From a bacterium (GTDB lineage Bacteria; Moduliflexota; Moduliflexia; Moduliflexales; JAUQPW01): 35,177 nucleotides of DNA. This document shows, piece after piece, positions 8,063 to 18,200 of this stretch. Each line of letters starts with the position of its first letter. Position 1 is the first letter of the stretch. The translations under genes and the position numbers were made by a program. The notes beneath the pieces are model-generated. The model searched no databases. It saw only the letters and a program-made list of their open reading frames with translations, and had not been told where the DNA came from. Location of the stretch: assembly GCA_030550175.1 (NCBI GenBank), contig JAUQPW010000058.1:1-35177 (forward strand), written 5' to 3'.

Positions 8063-8851
8063 ATGGCCCTTTCACAAGAACTTATAGAAGAAGCCGTAAA
8101 TCAGGTAGCCCATAGCTATGAAGTTAAAAAACCGGTCGAAACATTTTCCGGACTTTTAGGAAACATGAGTCAGCACGATGCCTATCGGGTTCAATATGGT
8201 TGGATTCAAAGACTCATAGCCCGGGGCCAAAAAGTTATCGGTCGTAAAATAGCTTTAACTAACAAGGCGACCCGAATCCAGTTCGGGATCGATGAGCCCA
8301 TTTTTGGGCATCTGATGAGTCCCGGTATTTACCTGGATGGGAGTACCATTCCTTTAGATACCTTTGTCAATCCTTTGGTTGAGCCCGAAGTGGCTTTTTT
8401 ATTAAAGCAAGATTTAAAGGGCCCCGGCGTCAGTCCGCTTTCGGTTCTTCAAGCTACCGAGGGGGTTTTACCCGCCATGGAAATCGGAGATATTATCCTG
8501 CAAGGATCTCAATTCAGAGCAATTGATTTGATAGGGTTCAATGCCCTTAATGCAGGAATCGTTTTAGGTCCTCAGTTAACTCCGGTACAAAACCTGAATC
8601 TTCGCTTTGAAGGGGTGGTACTGGAGGTCGATGGGGAGCTGGTAGCGTCCGGGGCCGGAGCCGAAGTCATGGGAAATCCGGCTCATTCCGTAGCCTGGCT
8701 GGCCAATAAACTGGTTGAGTTTGATGACTATTTAAGGGCAGGAGAAATCATCATCTCGGGGTCTATTACCAGCTATTTTAAAGTAAAAAAAGGGAATCAT
8801 ATTCATATTACCTTTACGCGTCTGGGCTCCGTAAGTGCAAAGTTTATTTAG
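8063..8851 (+). CDS. 2-oxopent-4-enoate hydratase / 4-oxalocrotonate decarboxylase family (MhpD-like)
   Basis: The 262-residue protein belongs to the FAH superfamily branch that hydrates 2-hydroxypentadienoate or decarboxylates 4-oxalocrotonate in meta-cleavage pathways. The metal-binding glutamates Glu107 and Glu109 (VEPEVAF) and Glu140 (PAMEI) and Lys62 (GRKIALT) are in the positions known for MhpD. The start is clear: AAAGGAG six bases before ATG. Hydratase and decarboxylase cannot be told apart by eye. No ring-cleavage dioxygenase or aldolase partner is nearby, so it may act on another 2-oxo acid. Confidence 0.85.
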   Translation: MALSQELIEEAVNQVAHSYEVKKPVETFSGLLGNMSQHDAYRVQYGWIQRLIARGQKVIGRKIALTNKATRIQFGIDEPIFGHLMSPGIYLDGSTIPLDTFVNPLVEPEVAFLLKQDLKGPGVSPLSVLQATEGVLPAMEIGDIILQGSQFRAIDLIGFNALNAGIVLGPQLTPVQNLNLRFEGVVLEVDGELVASGAGAEVMGNPAHSVAWLANKLVEFDDYLRAGEIIISGSITSYFKVKKGNHIHITFTRLGSVSAKFI

Positions 8852-9038
8852 TAAATTTGCCCGTTAGCAGGTGAATGGATAATAAGTGGTGAGGGGGTTA
8901 AAGACCGAAGGGGATACAACGCTAAATAAAAAGATACTCCTCAAAGGGAGCAGGGGGCCCTCATCGGGATTGAAAGCCCTGAGGGAGAATCCCGGCGAAG
9001 ACCTCCTGACTTCAGGTAGTTTTTTTAACCTGGAGCCC
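8852..9038. other. Convergent intergenic region with interlocking stems
   Basis: Two short perfect stems interlock in the order expected for a pseudoknot or for alternative folds: CCCTCA (8958-8963) with TGAGGG (8980-8985), and CGGGATT (8965-8971) with AATCCCG (8988-8994). A small stem around CCTGACTTCAGG (9005-9016) is then followed by seven T (9020-9026), a plausible weak terminator for the plus-strand hydratase gene. I match it to no known riboswitch class. Confidence 0.4.
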
Positions 9039-10622
9039 TTAGTACCCTCTCCACCTGTTTATTAAGAATTGATAATTACTCATGGAGACGGCTCCTCCAC
9101 CCAAAGCTTTAAAAGCATTGATACGGCCATACCCGGTTTCGAAATCTTTTCCGAATGTCCCTATATCATCGGTAGAAGCGGCCAGGATGCGGCGAACCTG
9201 GCTACTGGAGAGAGAAGGATTTTTGGATAAAATCAAAGCGACCACACCCGATACGAACCCTGCGGACATGGAAGTACCACTCAATCCCCGGTAGCTATTT
9301 CCACGGTAAGTACTATAAATAGAAACTCCGGGGGCCATCAGGAACAGGTAATCACCATAGTTAGAAAAGGAAGCGCGGCCTCCATTCACATCGGTTGCTC
9401 CTACGGCAATAACCCCGGGATAAGCCGCTGGGTAAACGGCCTGACTGGTAGATTCGTTACCAATAGCCGCGACAAGGATCACATCCCGGGAATTAGCATA
9501 TCTGACCGCCTGTTCCAAAGTCTTAGACAGGTCGAATCCTCCCAGGCTCAGATTAACGATTTGAACTCCGTGGTTGACTGCGTAAACAAGCCCCTGGGCG
9601 ATCCAGGCGTTGGTAGAGGCTCCAGAAGCATCTGCTACTTTAATGGCCATAACTCGACAGCTCCAGCATACCCCTGCTACCCCTTTGCCGTTATTACCTC
9701 TGGCGGCAATAATCCCCGCAATATGGGTTCCATGTCCCTGATCGTCCATGGGATCTGAATCCTCGTTGACCAAATCAGGACCCCTCACAATTCTCCCCTT
9801 TAAATCCTCGTGGTTATAGTCCACTCCGGTATCTAATAACCCGACCACAATACGGCTACTTCCGGTCTCGATATCCCAGGCTTCTACGGCATCGATTCCA
9901 CTTTGGGATCTTTGGAGAGCATATTGCTTTGGAAAGAGAGGATCATTGGGGATGAAAGAGATGGTATAGATATAATTAGGTTCTGCATATTCTACCTCTG
10001 CCAATCTTTCGTAGTCCCGGGCCACCTCCTCCGGGTTCAGGTCGCTTCGAAATCGAAGCCTGTAAATCCTCCATAATTCCAGCCCTCTGGGTGCGTTGCT
10101 CTGGATGCGAAAGTCAGGAGCCTGGAAGAGCTTATCCATACTACGAACACTGTATCTTCGATTTAAGCTCTCCAACCCAGAACCTGCACCGGGGGTCCCA
10201 GCCCTCAAGGAAGGCGGTCCTTCACGAAATCCCTGGATATTCACATCTCGTCGTAACTTTATAATGATTTCACCCGGAACGTATCGACCGGCTCCTCTGG
10301 ATTGTATCCGACTCATAGGAACCGGAGCAATGGGGGTAAATGGAGAGGGACTTCTCCAGACCGGTACTTCCGGTAGGAGAGGATTTCCTCGAATCGGAGG
10401 ATTTCCTCGGATCGCAGGATTGATCGGCACTTGCTCTATCCTGGAACCTAGAGAAGATTCCGTCCGTCTCCTGAGTTCCGGACGTGCCATCTGAGATAAA
10501 CTTTGAAACGCCGTGCTCGAAGGGACACGGGGCAGTTCGGCGCCTTCTAAAAGACTAATATTCCAGATAAAGGCCCCAACGAATAGATAAATGATGGGTA
10601 TGAAAAGGGTTTTAGTCTTCAT
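9039..10622 (-). CDS. Secreted subtilisin-like serine protease (S8 family)
   Basis: The 527-residue preproprotein has a signal peptide (about 1-28), a Pro/Arg-rich low-complexity linker (about 45-110, including two IRGNP units), a propeptide-like region starting YVPGEIIIKL (114-123), and a complete subtilase catalytic domain: Asp264 (LLDTGVDYNH), His297 (GHGTHIAG), oxyanion Asn389 (AAIGNES) and Ser451 (GTSMSAG). Four cysteines or fewer; a CWSC pair lies at 319-322. AAGGAGG precedes the ATG at good spacing. It ends convergent with the hydratase gene and lies 85 bases downstream of the DUF2851 gene. Target proteins are unknown. Confidence 0.95.
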   Translation of the reverse strand: MKTKTLFIPIIYLFVGAFIWNISLLEGAELPRVPSSTAFQSLSQMARPELRRRTESSLGSRIEQVPINPAIRGNPPIRGNPLLPEVPVWRSPSPFTPIAPVPMSRIQSRGAGRYVPGEIIIKLRRDVNIQGFREGPPSLRAGTPGAGSGLESLNRRYSVRSMDKLFQAPDFRIQSNAPRGLELWRIYRLRFRSDLNPEEVARDYERLAEVEYAEPNYIYTISFIPNDPLFPKQYALQRSQSGIDAVEAWDIETGSSRIVVGLLDTGVDYNHEDLKGRIVRGPDLVNEDSDPMDDQGHGTHIAGIIAARGNNGKGVAGVCWSCRVMAIKVADASGASTNAWIAQGLVYAVNHGVQIVNLSLGGFDLSKTLEQAVRYANSRDVILVAAIGNESTSQAVYPAAYPGVIAVGATDVNGGRASFSNYGDYLFLMAPGVSIYSTYRGNSYRGLSGTSMSAGFVSGVVALILSKNPSLSSSQVRRILAASTDDIGTFGKDFETGYGRINAFKALGGGAVSMSNYQFLINRWRGY

Positions 10623-10707
10623 GGTTTCCTCCTTTTTTATAAATAGGACACCTGGGAAACCAGAAAGTTTAGAGTTCAGGAGGAAAAATAATTGAAATCT
10701 GTATTTC

Positions 10708-12231
10708 TTAAAATGTCCGATAAGGGCAGGTCAGACATCCTTTCATCTGGCAGAGTTCGGTATGGAGTTGAATGAGACCTTGATGGATTCGGGCATAACC
10801 CATCCCTTGCCCGAACTGTCCAGGTTCCGTAGAATCTTCTTGAAAGAGATTCTCAACCATAAATCGGGTAACTCTATTATAGGCCGGAGCTGGATAAACC
10901 TGATAAAGTTGATAGACCCTTTCCTGGAGATGAGGCTGGGACGTTTTTTCCGCATAGAAATACAGAATCGGGAGAAGAACATTAATTACCATTTCCCGAA
11001 GGGTATTGCGCCCAATAGCGAATCGGATGGGAGAGGATATACCGCTGCTAAAGCCGTTATGACAGGTCCAGTATCCAGAAATGGGAACCCAAAGGCTTGC
11101 TTCTAGCTTTTTAACCGTCTCTGCCCTCCAGGAGGAAGGTTCCTGCGAATCTGTCAAGAGGGTTACATAGGAGTGAATCCAGGAACTTGGAGGTAACTTT
11201 GCCAATACAAAACTGAACCGGGCCAATCGACCGATGGGGGAATTAAGGGGGCGTATTCTGAAGAATTGCCATTCTTCAGGCTGCATCTGAACTTCCGCCA
11301 GGCAGGGTTTTAACATTCCCCATAGGGAATAGATCTCGTCAAGGTAGCTTTTCGTTTCCCAATCTAAGTTCTCCTGATCGGCTACTTTGAGGACAGGCGA
11401 GGAGAGGGAGGCCGGAAGCAATCCTGCAGCCCCTAAAAGAACTGCCTGTAACCAGAGCACTTTACTCTCCTCCCCACCCCGGGTTATAACATTCCGAAGA
11501 GATTCCAGGGGAAGAAGTTGTGCCAGTTTTAAGCAGGGTTTTTTATTGATAGGATATCCCAGGGCTTCTAGAAATCCTTCGTAAATAAGTTGATCCCAGT
11601 CGGAACCCGGTAGGGGCCAGGGGGTAGAAGAGTAGGGGAGTGTAGATTTCTCTTTTCTCCCTTCCTTCTTTTCACCATCCCGATATCTTGCTTCAAAACG
11701 TCTTACTTTCTGTTGAAACCGCAGGTCGGCCTTTTCTTGAAGGAGTTCCATCAACTTTTTCCGAGGAAGCATCTTAATTTCCTCGAGGCAAGAAGAGGGG
11801 GTTTGTGGAGACCTGTTTCTCTGGGAGAGATGGGGTTTAAAGAGGCGTTGGAAATCTACCTGTTTCAGAAAGTGTTCGAGAACCAACGTAGGAACCTGTT
11901 GGCCATCTTGCCGGATAACGGGATTTTTTAAATCTTCCCACAATACTACATGGAGAATAACCTGGTTGTAATGGGGATCTTTATCATGCTGATGGGCATA
12001 CCAGTCTGTAGTCCTCAGATGAACTTCTACATCACCTTGTTGAAGTTGATTCCCTATGCGAAGGAGGGCCGATTTAAAATCGGGGCCTGTATCAAAGTTC
12101 CATTTTCCACGGCGAATAACTTCGATCTTTCTTCCATCTGTAGCCGTAAGGTAAATGGTTTTTAGATTCTGAGAATACCAGATCTGGAGAAACTGCCGCT
12201 CTGTTAAATTTACCAAGATTTTAGAATTCAA
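10708..12231 (-). CDS. DUF2851 family protein
   Basis: The 507-residue protein carries the N-terminal signature of DUF2851: GKWNFDTGPDF (residues 43-53), then GDVEVH (66-71) and DWYAHQHDKDPHYNQVILHV (76-95). The C-terminus ends in a Cys cluster, CQMKGCLTCP, which could bind metal. The function of this family is unknown to me. The frame offers a TTG start at 12231 with a weak AAGG four bases upstream; no ATG occurs near the N-terminus, and the conserved region begins within 45 residues, so the TTG (or another TTG five codons later) is likely. It begins 37 bases after the REC-kinase gene, so it is probably in the same transcript. Confidence 0.8.
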   Translation of the reverse strand: MNSKILVNLTERQFLQIWYSQNLKTIYLTATDGRKIEVIRRGKWNFDTGPDFKSALLRIGNQLQQGDVEVHLRTTDWYAHQHDKDPHYNQVILHVVLWEDLKNPVIRQDGQQVPTLVLEHFLKQVDFQRLFKPHLSQRNRSPQTPSSCLEEIKMLPRKKLMELLQEKADLRFQQKVRRFEARYRDGEKKEGRKEKSTLPYSSTPWPLPGSDWDQLIYEGFLEALGYPINKKPCLKLAQLLPLESLRNVITRGGEESKVLWLQAVLLGAAGLLPASLSSPVLKVADQENLDWETKSYLDEIYSLWGMLKPCLAEVQMQPEEWQFFRIRPLNSPIGRLARFSFVLAKLPPSSWIHSYVTLLTDSQEPSSWRAETVKKLEASLWVPISGYWTCHNGFSSGISSPIRFAIGRNTLREMVINVLLPILYFYAEKTSQPHLQERVYQLYQVYPAPAYNRVTRFMVENLFQEDSTEPGQFGQGMGYARIHQGLIQLHTELCQMKGCLTCPYRTF

Positions 12232-12268
12232 GACCTTAAAATTCTCACTTTAATTTTGAGTTCTAAAT

Positions 12269-13423
12269 TTAGGGAGACTCGTTGGGAGTTTTCGGTTTAG
12301 TCGGCAATACAAACCAAAAGGTACTCCCCTGACCCAATTTGCTTTCCACACCTATCTTACCCCCATGGGCTTCGATGGCCAGTTTACAGAATGTCAAACC
12401 CAATCCAGTCGAATATTTCCGGTTTTGATCCCCCAACTTGACCTGGCCGAATTTTTCGAAGATCTTTTCCTGATCCTCTAAAGGAATCCCCGATCCTGTA
12501 TCTATGACCAGAACCTTAGCCTGATCCTCTTTTTCTTCTACTCTAACCCACACCCTTCCTTCTTTTGGAGTGTGAATAATAGCGTTTCCTACTAAATTCA
12601 TAATAACCCGACTTATTATATTTGCATCACAAAAAAGTAATACAGGTTCCGGTGGCACTTCCAGATGGACCTGGTATTGATGCGCCAGATAGCCCAGGGT
12701 TTCTATCGCTTTCTTGGCTATATTTCTCAAATCGCACAGGCTCAAATTGAGAGGCATCTCTCCCACTTCCAGTCGGCTCACATCCAGGACTGAGCTGATC
12801 ATTTCCATCAGGGTGTTAATACCGTTTAACACGCGTTCTAAGTATTGATTTTCTATGTCATCCAATTTTTTTCTGGCCGACCTCTGGAGTACTTCCAGGA
12901 AAAGTTTTATTCCTGTGAGGGGAGATCTCAAGTCGTGTACGATCATGTGGGTCAAATTGTCCCGTAGGGCCTCTAATTCCTGGAATCGACGGTAATTTTC
13001 TTGTAGACGATCAAAAAGCTGTTTTGTATACACCGCATTACGCACCCGGAGGATGACATCCTGGGTATCGATGGGCTTGGTGAGGAAATCGTTGGCTCCT
13101 GCTTCCATTCCCTTTAACCGATCTTGACGATCGGTTAAAGAGGTTATTAGAAGTACAGGAATTGGGGCTGTTTGAGGGTTTCCTTTCAGCCGACGACATA
13201 CTTCAAACCCATCGAGTTTAGGGAGCATGACATCCAGGAGGATCACATCTATGGAACTTTCCATGGCCTTTTGTAAAGCCTGCTCCCCATCTTCTGCTTC
13301 ACTGACTTTGTGTCCCTGGGCTTCAAGCAAGTCTCTGAGGAGGATACGATTGTTTTCTTCATCGTCCACCACCAGAACATGACCTGTTTGATAGCCGGGT
13401 ATACCTGAAGTAGTGTTATTCAT
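12269..13423 (-). CDS. Response regulator-histidine kinase hybrid (REC-HisKA-HATPase)
   Basis: A 384-residue soluble protein: an N-terminal receiver with phospho-acceptor Asp64 (LLDVMLP) and Lys in LTKPID, a short coiled segment, a HisKA H-box with His163 (MIVHDLRSPL), and a HATPase domain with N-box (LVGNAII), G1 (DTGSGI) and G2 (GLGLTF). The kinase is thus driven by its own receiver rather than by a sensory domain. The start is set by context: the ATG at 13423 forms ATGA with the stop of the upstream REC-HD-GYP gene, with GGAGG six bases before it; an ATG at 13453 inside that gene is less likely. The two products are therefore translationally coupled. Confidence 0.93.
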   Translation of the reverse strand: MNNTTSGIPGYQTGHVLVVDDEENNRILLRDLLEAQGHKVSEAEDGEQALQKAMESSIDVILLDVMLPKLDGFEVCRRLKGNPQTAPIPVLLITSLTDRQDRLKGMEAGANDFLTKPIDTQDVILRVRNAVYTKQLFDRLQENYRRFQELEALRDNLTHMIVHDLRSPLTGIKLFLEVLQRSARKKLDDIENQYLERVLNGINTLMEMISSVLDVSRLEVGEMPLNLSLCDLRNIAKKAIETLGYLAHQYQVHLEVPPEPVLLFCDANIISRVIMNLVGNAIIHTPKEGRVWVRVEEKEDQAKVLVIDTGSGIPLEDQEKIFEKFGQVKLGDQNRKYSTGLGLTFCKLAIEAHGGKIGVESKLGQGSTFWFVLPTKPKTPNESP

Positions 13424-14586
13424 AGTTTTCCTCCAGAGCCGGTTATTTTCCATCTTTCAAAGTAGAAATTGAGCATGATGGATTTCAGATTCCTATTTTC
13501 ATAGGGTGCCTCTACATATCGTGCTTGAATTTCCTTTACTTTATCCAGATTGGCGAAAAATAAATCTACGATCTGAGGATCTAGATGGGTACCCCGGCTT
13601 TCCAATAGAATATCATAGGCTTCCTCGTTAGATAAGGCCCGTTTATAAGGGCGTGGGCTGGTCAGGGCATCAAATACATCGGCTACGGCACAAATACGAC
13701 TCCATAAAGGTATTTTCTCTCCTGCAAGCCCCTGAGGGTAGCCACTTCCGTCCCATTTCTCATGGTGAGATAAGGCGATGATTTCTCCTGCCTGTAAAAG
13801 AGGAGAGGAGGAATTTTTGAGAATCTGACCGCCGATGAGGGTATGTTGTTTCATAATTTCCCATTCCTCCGGATCGAGTTTACCCGGCTTGAGAAGAATC
13901 ACATCGGGAATACCAATTTTACCTACATCATGCATGGGACTGGCGTAGCCAATGAGTTCCACTTCATCGGAGGGGAGATTCAGGGCCTGGGCTAACAGGG
14001 CTGAATAATGACTCATACGATGGAGGTGACCGGCTGTATTCTCATCCTTATATTCTGCGGCCAGGGCCAGACGATGGATGGTATCCAAATGGGCTGCATG
14101 GATATGACGTTGTGCTTCGGCCATTTCGGCAAGAGCATGGCGTAGCGCCAGGGTTCGCTTCTGAGCTGTTTCTTCCAATACCATCTGATGTCGTTTGATG
14201 GCATCCTGAGCTTCTTTCATCTTCAACAGGGAGGCCATCCGTACCTTCAGTTCTGTCTTATCAATGGGCTTGGTGATAAAATCGTTGACCCCAACTTCGA
14301 CCGCACGAAGGCGACTTTCTCTATCTGTAAGAGCTGTTACCATGATGATAGGTAGATCTCTATAGTCCGGATCCTCACGAATTCGCCGGGCCACTTCAAA
14401 GCCATCCAGGAGGGGCATCATCACATCCAGAAGGACCAGGTCAATATCCCATTTCAATTTGGTCAAAGCTTCGGCTCCGTCCCGGGTGATTTCAGCCTGG
14501 TATCCGAAGGATTCTACCATGCCCTCTAATACCTCTTGGTTTAGCTTTTCATCGTCTACAATGAGAATACGTTTAAGCCGATCCAT
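13420..14586 (-). CDS. Response regulator with HD-GYP phosphodiesterase output
   Basis: 388 residues: receiver domain 1-120 with Asp54 (LLDVMMP), then a coiled linker (about 122-165) and an HD-GYP domain with HD at 219-220 (MHDVGKIGIPD) and HHEKWDGSGYP at 274-284. This is the RpfG-like architecture; such enzymes hydrolyse cyclic di-GMP (some act on other cyclic dinucleotides). The metal ligands look intact, so activity is expected. The last codons overlap the REC-HisKA gene by ATGA. c-di-GMP effects may reach the MshEN-bearing ATPase at 29864-32080, but that link is inference. Confidence 0.95.
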   Translation of the reverse strand: MDRLKRILIVDDEKLNQEVLEGMVESFGYQAEITRDGAEALTKLKWDIDLVLLDVMMPLLDGFEVARRIREDPDYRDLPIIMVTALTDRESRLRAVEVGVNDFITKPIDKTELKVRMASLLKMKEAQDAIKRHQMVLEETAQKRTLALRHALAEMAEAQRHIHAAHLDTIHRLALAAEYKDENTAGHLHRMSHYSALLAQALNLPSDEVELIGYASPMHDVGKIGIPDVILLKPGKLDPEEWEIMKQHTLIGGQILKNSSSPLLQAGEIIALSHHEKWDGSGYPQGLAGEKIPLWSRICAVADVFDALTSPRPYKRALSNEEAYDILLESRGTHLDPQIVDLFFANLDKVKEIQARYVEAPYENRNLKSIMLNFYFERWKITGSGGKL

Positions 14587-14879
14587 AAACTTGTACCTAT
14601 TCTAATGGAATAGATTGCGTCCTATCCATTTCCTATAAAGAGAACACATCTCAGGTAGGGCAACCCTGCGGGGCCCTTAAGCAGGCAGCCCCATCCCGGC
14701 CCTCCCCGCATACAGGGCGGGCCGGGATGGGGTGATCCCTATCCTTTTTACCCCCTTTCAATACCGGCTTGGCATTATGACCCCCTTCAAGAGAGACTCC
14801 AGAACCAAACTTTTATCTACCAAGCCCAAAACAAAATCTTCTTACTTTCTGTTCTTTCACCCTATGGGTTATATTCTTT
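14587..14879. other. Intergenic region with a 14-bp GC-rich hairpin
   Basis: The main feature is a perfect inverted repeat: 14689-14702 (CCCCATCCCGGCCC) with 14719-14732, 16-base loop. No T-run follows on either strand, so it is not a classical terminator. A 6-bp palindrome (CTATTC/GAATAG, 14597-14613) lies just upstream of the REC-HD-GYP start. No gene is seen. Confidence 0.6.
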
Positions 14880-15263
14880 TCATGGATTTCCAGCCGATTC
14901 AATAAAATGGGCTATCATTTTCGGAAGTGTCCGGGTATCTATCGGTTTACTGATATAATCGGTACAACCTGCCGCCAATATTTTCTCCTTATCTCCCTTC
15001 ATAGCATGGGCAGTTAGGGCAACAACAGGAATATCCCGGGTTATAGGGTCTTGTTTTAGAATCCGGGTTGCAGTGAGTCCATCCATCCCCGGTAGACTAA
15101 TATCCATCAAAATCAAGGCCGGTCTCTCGGTTCTGGCCAGGGTAATGCCGGTTTCTGCATCCCCTGCCTGTAACACCCTATAACCTGTCACATTTAAAAG
15201 ATCTGTAATCAGTTCCATATTGATCGGATTGTCTTCAATGACCAATATTTTTTTACCGGACAT
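14880..15263 (-). CDS. Single-domain response regulator (CheY/DivK-like)
   Basis: This 127-residue protein is a lone receiver domain: acidic pocket Glu10-Asp11, phospho-acceptor Asp54 (LMDISLPGMDG), Thr in ALTAHAM and Lys in SKPID. The 4-base gap after the large CHASE3 hybrid kinase shows they are co-expressed, so it is probably a phosphate shuttle or sink for that kinase. With no output domain, it must act by protein-protein contact. Confidence 0.93.
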   Translation of the reverse strand: MSGKKILVIEDNPINMELITDLLNVTGYRVLQAGDAETGITLARTERPALILMDISLPGMDGLTATRILKQDPITRDIPVVALTAHAMKGDKEKILAAGCTDYISKPIDTRTLPKMIAHFIESAGNP

Positions 15264-15267
15264 ACAT

Positions 15268-18200
15268 TTACCTTCGGTTCAGGCAAGTTCTTAACTTATC
15301 TAATTCTCGAAGCAATTCCTCCCTGCTGGACTTCGAAACGATTCCCTGTACACTCATGTTGAGTTGTTTACGCTCTTCTTGGGTCAGCTCTTTTGCAGTC
15401 AATATTACTATCGAAATCCCTTGAGGCCCCTTATCTTTCCGTAGCTCTCTCACCACATCAAATCCATTCATCTCAGGCATTATCAAATCAACAATGGCAA
15501 TGTCAGGACGTTTTTCTCGGGCCAGACGAACCCCTTCCCGGCCTGTATAAGCCTGTAAAACCTTGTATCCATGAGTTTGTACGATGTCGGTCAACAGTTC
15601 AACCATCTGAGGTTCATCATCAATGATGAGGACGGTGGTGATTTTCGTTCCACTTACCATTCTGGCTTTATTTAACACCTCGATAAGTCGATCTCGATGA
15701 GCCGGTTTAACAAACCATTCTATGACCCCCAGACTGAAGCCCAATTGCCGGTCTTCGGTGAAGGAAACAACTATCACAGGAATATCTCGAGTGTCGGGTA
15801 GGGATTTCAGTTCTGCGAGCACTTCTAGCCCATGCTTATCGGGGAGAAGGATATCCAAGGTAATCGCAGTGGGTTTAAGTTTCTTTGCCAGATCAATAGC
15901 CTGTTTGCTGTTGAATGCCGTAGCTACGGCGTACCCGGCCTCGGTCAAGTACTTGCGTAGCAGTTCGCTTGTGGACAGATCATCCTCTATGACTAAAACC
16001 AGGGGAGATAAATCGGATTTTAAAGGATCGGATTTGGGATAGACGAAAGCCGGTTCAGGTGCTGTAGCCTGGGATTCTCTAATTGCCCTTTTGGAAACCA
16101 GAGGAAGTGTAAAGATAAAGGTACTTCCTTTTCCCTCACCTTCACTTTCCACCCAAATTTGACCTCCATGTAATTCGACCAGCTTTCGGGTTAATGCCAG
16201 TCCCAACCCGGTGCCCTGCTGTTTCCGAGCGTAGGAGGAATCCACCTGTTCAAACTCCCTAAAGATTCGTTCCTGATCCTTGGGTTTAATACCAATACCG
16301 GTATCGGATACGGAAATCTTGATAAACTGAGTAGGGAAGGAAATTAGAGGTTCCCTTTCTCCGACCTGAATCTCTTCTCCCGTTTCTACCGAAGCGGTTA
16401 CCTTTACATGACCCCCCTCCGGGGTGAATTTAATGGCATTGCTGAGCAGATTATAAAGGATCTGCTTGAACTTTGCTTCATCCACCGTAATAGTTAGGGG
16501 GCTTTGCTCAACCTGGACGGTAAGGGTGATCCCTTTTTTGTTAGCAAGGGTTTTGACGATGGTTTGTACATGATGGAGTACGGTCTCTACATCGACCTGA
16601 GTTAACTCCAGTTGGATACGCCCGGCTTCAATCTTGGATAAATCCAGAATGTCGTTGATCAATTGAAGGAGGTGACGACCGCTGCTGAGGATGTTGTTGA
16701 CATACTTAATTTGTTTATTGTTGAGGGGACCGAAGATTTGGTCTACGAGAATTTCGGAAAATCCAATGATGGCGTTGAGGGGTGTGCGTAGTTCATGGCT
16801 CATGTTTGCAAGGAATTGACTTTTAGCCCGATTAGCAGCTTCAGCAGCTTCTTTTGCCATACGCCATTCTTCTTCAACCTGTTTACGCTTGCTGATATCG
16901 CTGAAAACGGCCACACCTCCCCGTAAAATACCCTTTTCATCTTTTAATGGTCGTGCCGTTACACTTACCCAAAGACCTTCCGGTCGTTTGGAATGACGCA
17001 CAAATATCTCTACGGCATCCACCGCTTCACCTCGAATCGCCCGAGCCAGGGGTAAACTCTCAGGCGGATAAGGCGTCAATGTATCGGGGAGATAGAGACC
17101 GTACTGCTGTATCCATTGATTAAGGGTGGTATTTGGTTGATCTATCCCTAGGATTTTCTCTGCTGCCGGGTTGAAAAACAGAAACCGACCTCTTTCATCG
17201 GCTACAATGACCCCATCGCCCATACTTTCCAGGATGGATTGCAGGATTCTGGTTTGATTCCGTAAGGCTTCTTCCGAAAGTGCCAGCTCGGTCGCACGTT
17301 CGGCTAAGGCCTCTTCTGCCTGTATACGTTCATTTAGCTCTTGCTGGGCCGAAGCATACAGTCGGGCATTATCCAGGGCAATGACCGCCAGTTGGGCAAA
17401 ACGGGTTAAAAGTATTACTTCATTATCTCCAAAAGTCCGATCCTTTTCAAGGTGGGCCAGACCCAGCACACCTATCACCTGGGAACCGGACTTAAGGGGT
17501 ACTCCCACGGCTGCCCGAGTAATATCCAGATGAGGGTCTGGAGAGCGGCCTGGCCAGTTGAAATAATTATCTACAACCAAAGGTTGTCCTGTTTGCCAGA
17601 CCCTTCCGGCCAGGGCTTGACCGGGCTTCAATCGAAAACCACAAAATTGCGCAAAGTTCCCGGTACCCATTTGTAAGACCATTTCATCTTTTTCCGGATC
17701 AACCAGATAAATAAATCCATGGGGTGTTCCTAACAGATCCCCGGCCCGTTTAACGATAAATTCAAGTAAATTGGATAACTCCAGACGATTCATCAAAGCA
17801 ACCGTTGTCTCATGGAGAGCCGTTAGATAGGTATTCTGCTGATGCAGCTTTTCCTCCACGCGCTTGCGCTGGGTGATATCTCGCTGGGTAATAAAACCGG
17901 CTAAAGTGACGATCAGAAAGGCCAGGAAACCTCCCAAAGTAACGATAGAAATGGTATTTCTAGCATCGGTCTTCATTTCCTGATCCCGCTTTTTCAACAG
18001 GGATTTCTCTTCCCTCTCTAGTTCGCTAATTATCTTCTGAATATCGGCCGTGATCTTCTCCCCTTCCGGGGTATAAACTACCTGCCCTTCAATTTCCAAT
18101 CCCTGATTCTTTCGCAAATCGATGGATTCCTGGAGTAAAGTAAGCTTTTTAGTGATTGTAAGGGTCAGATCCTGAATTCTCTGTTGTTGATTGGAGTTAT

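Noticed and set aside
8868..9036. Cobalamin, c-di-GMP or other known riboswitch
   Set aside because: Short words recall such RNAs but none of the conserved core sequences is present, and it lies between two gene ends rather than before a gene.
14689..14732. GC-rich hairpin as a rho-independent terminator
   Set aside because: No T-run follows the stem on either strand.
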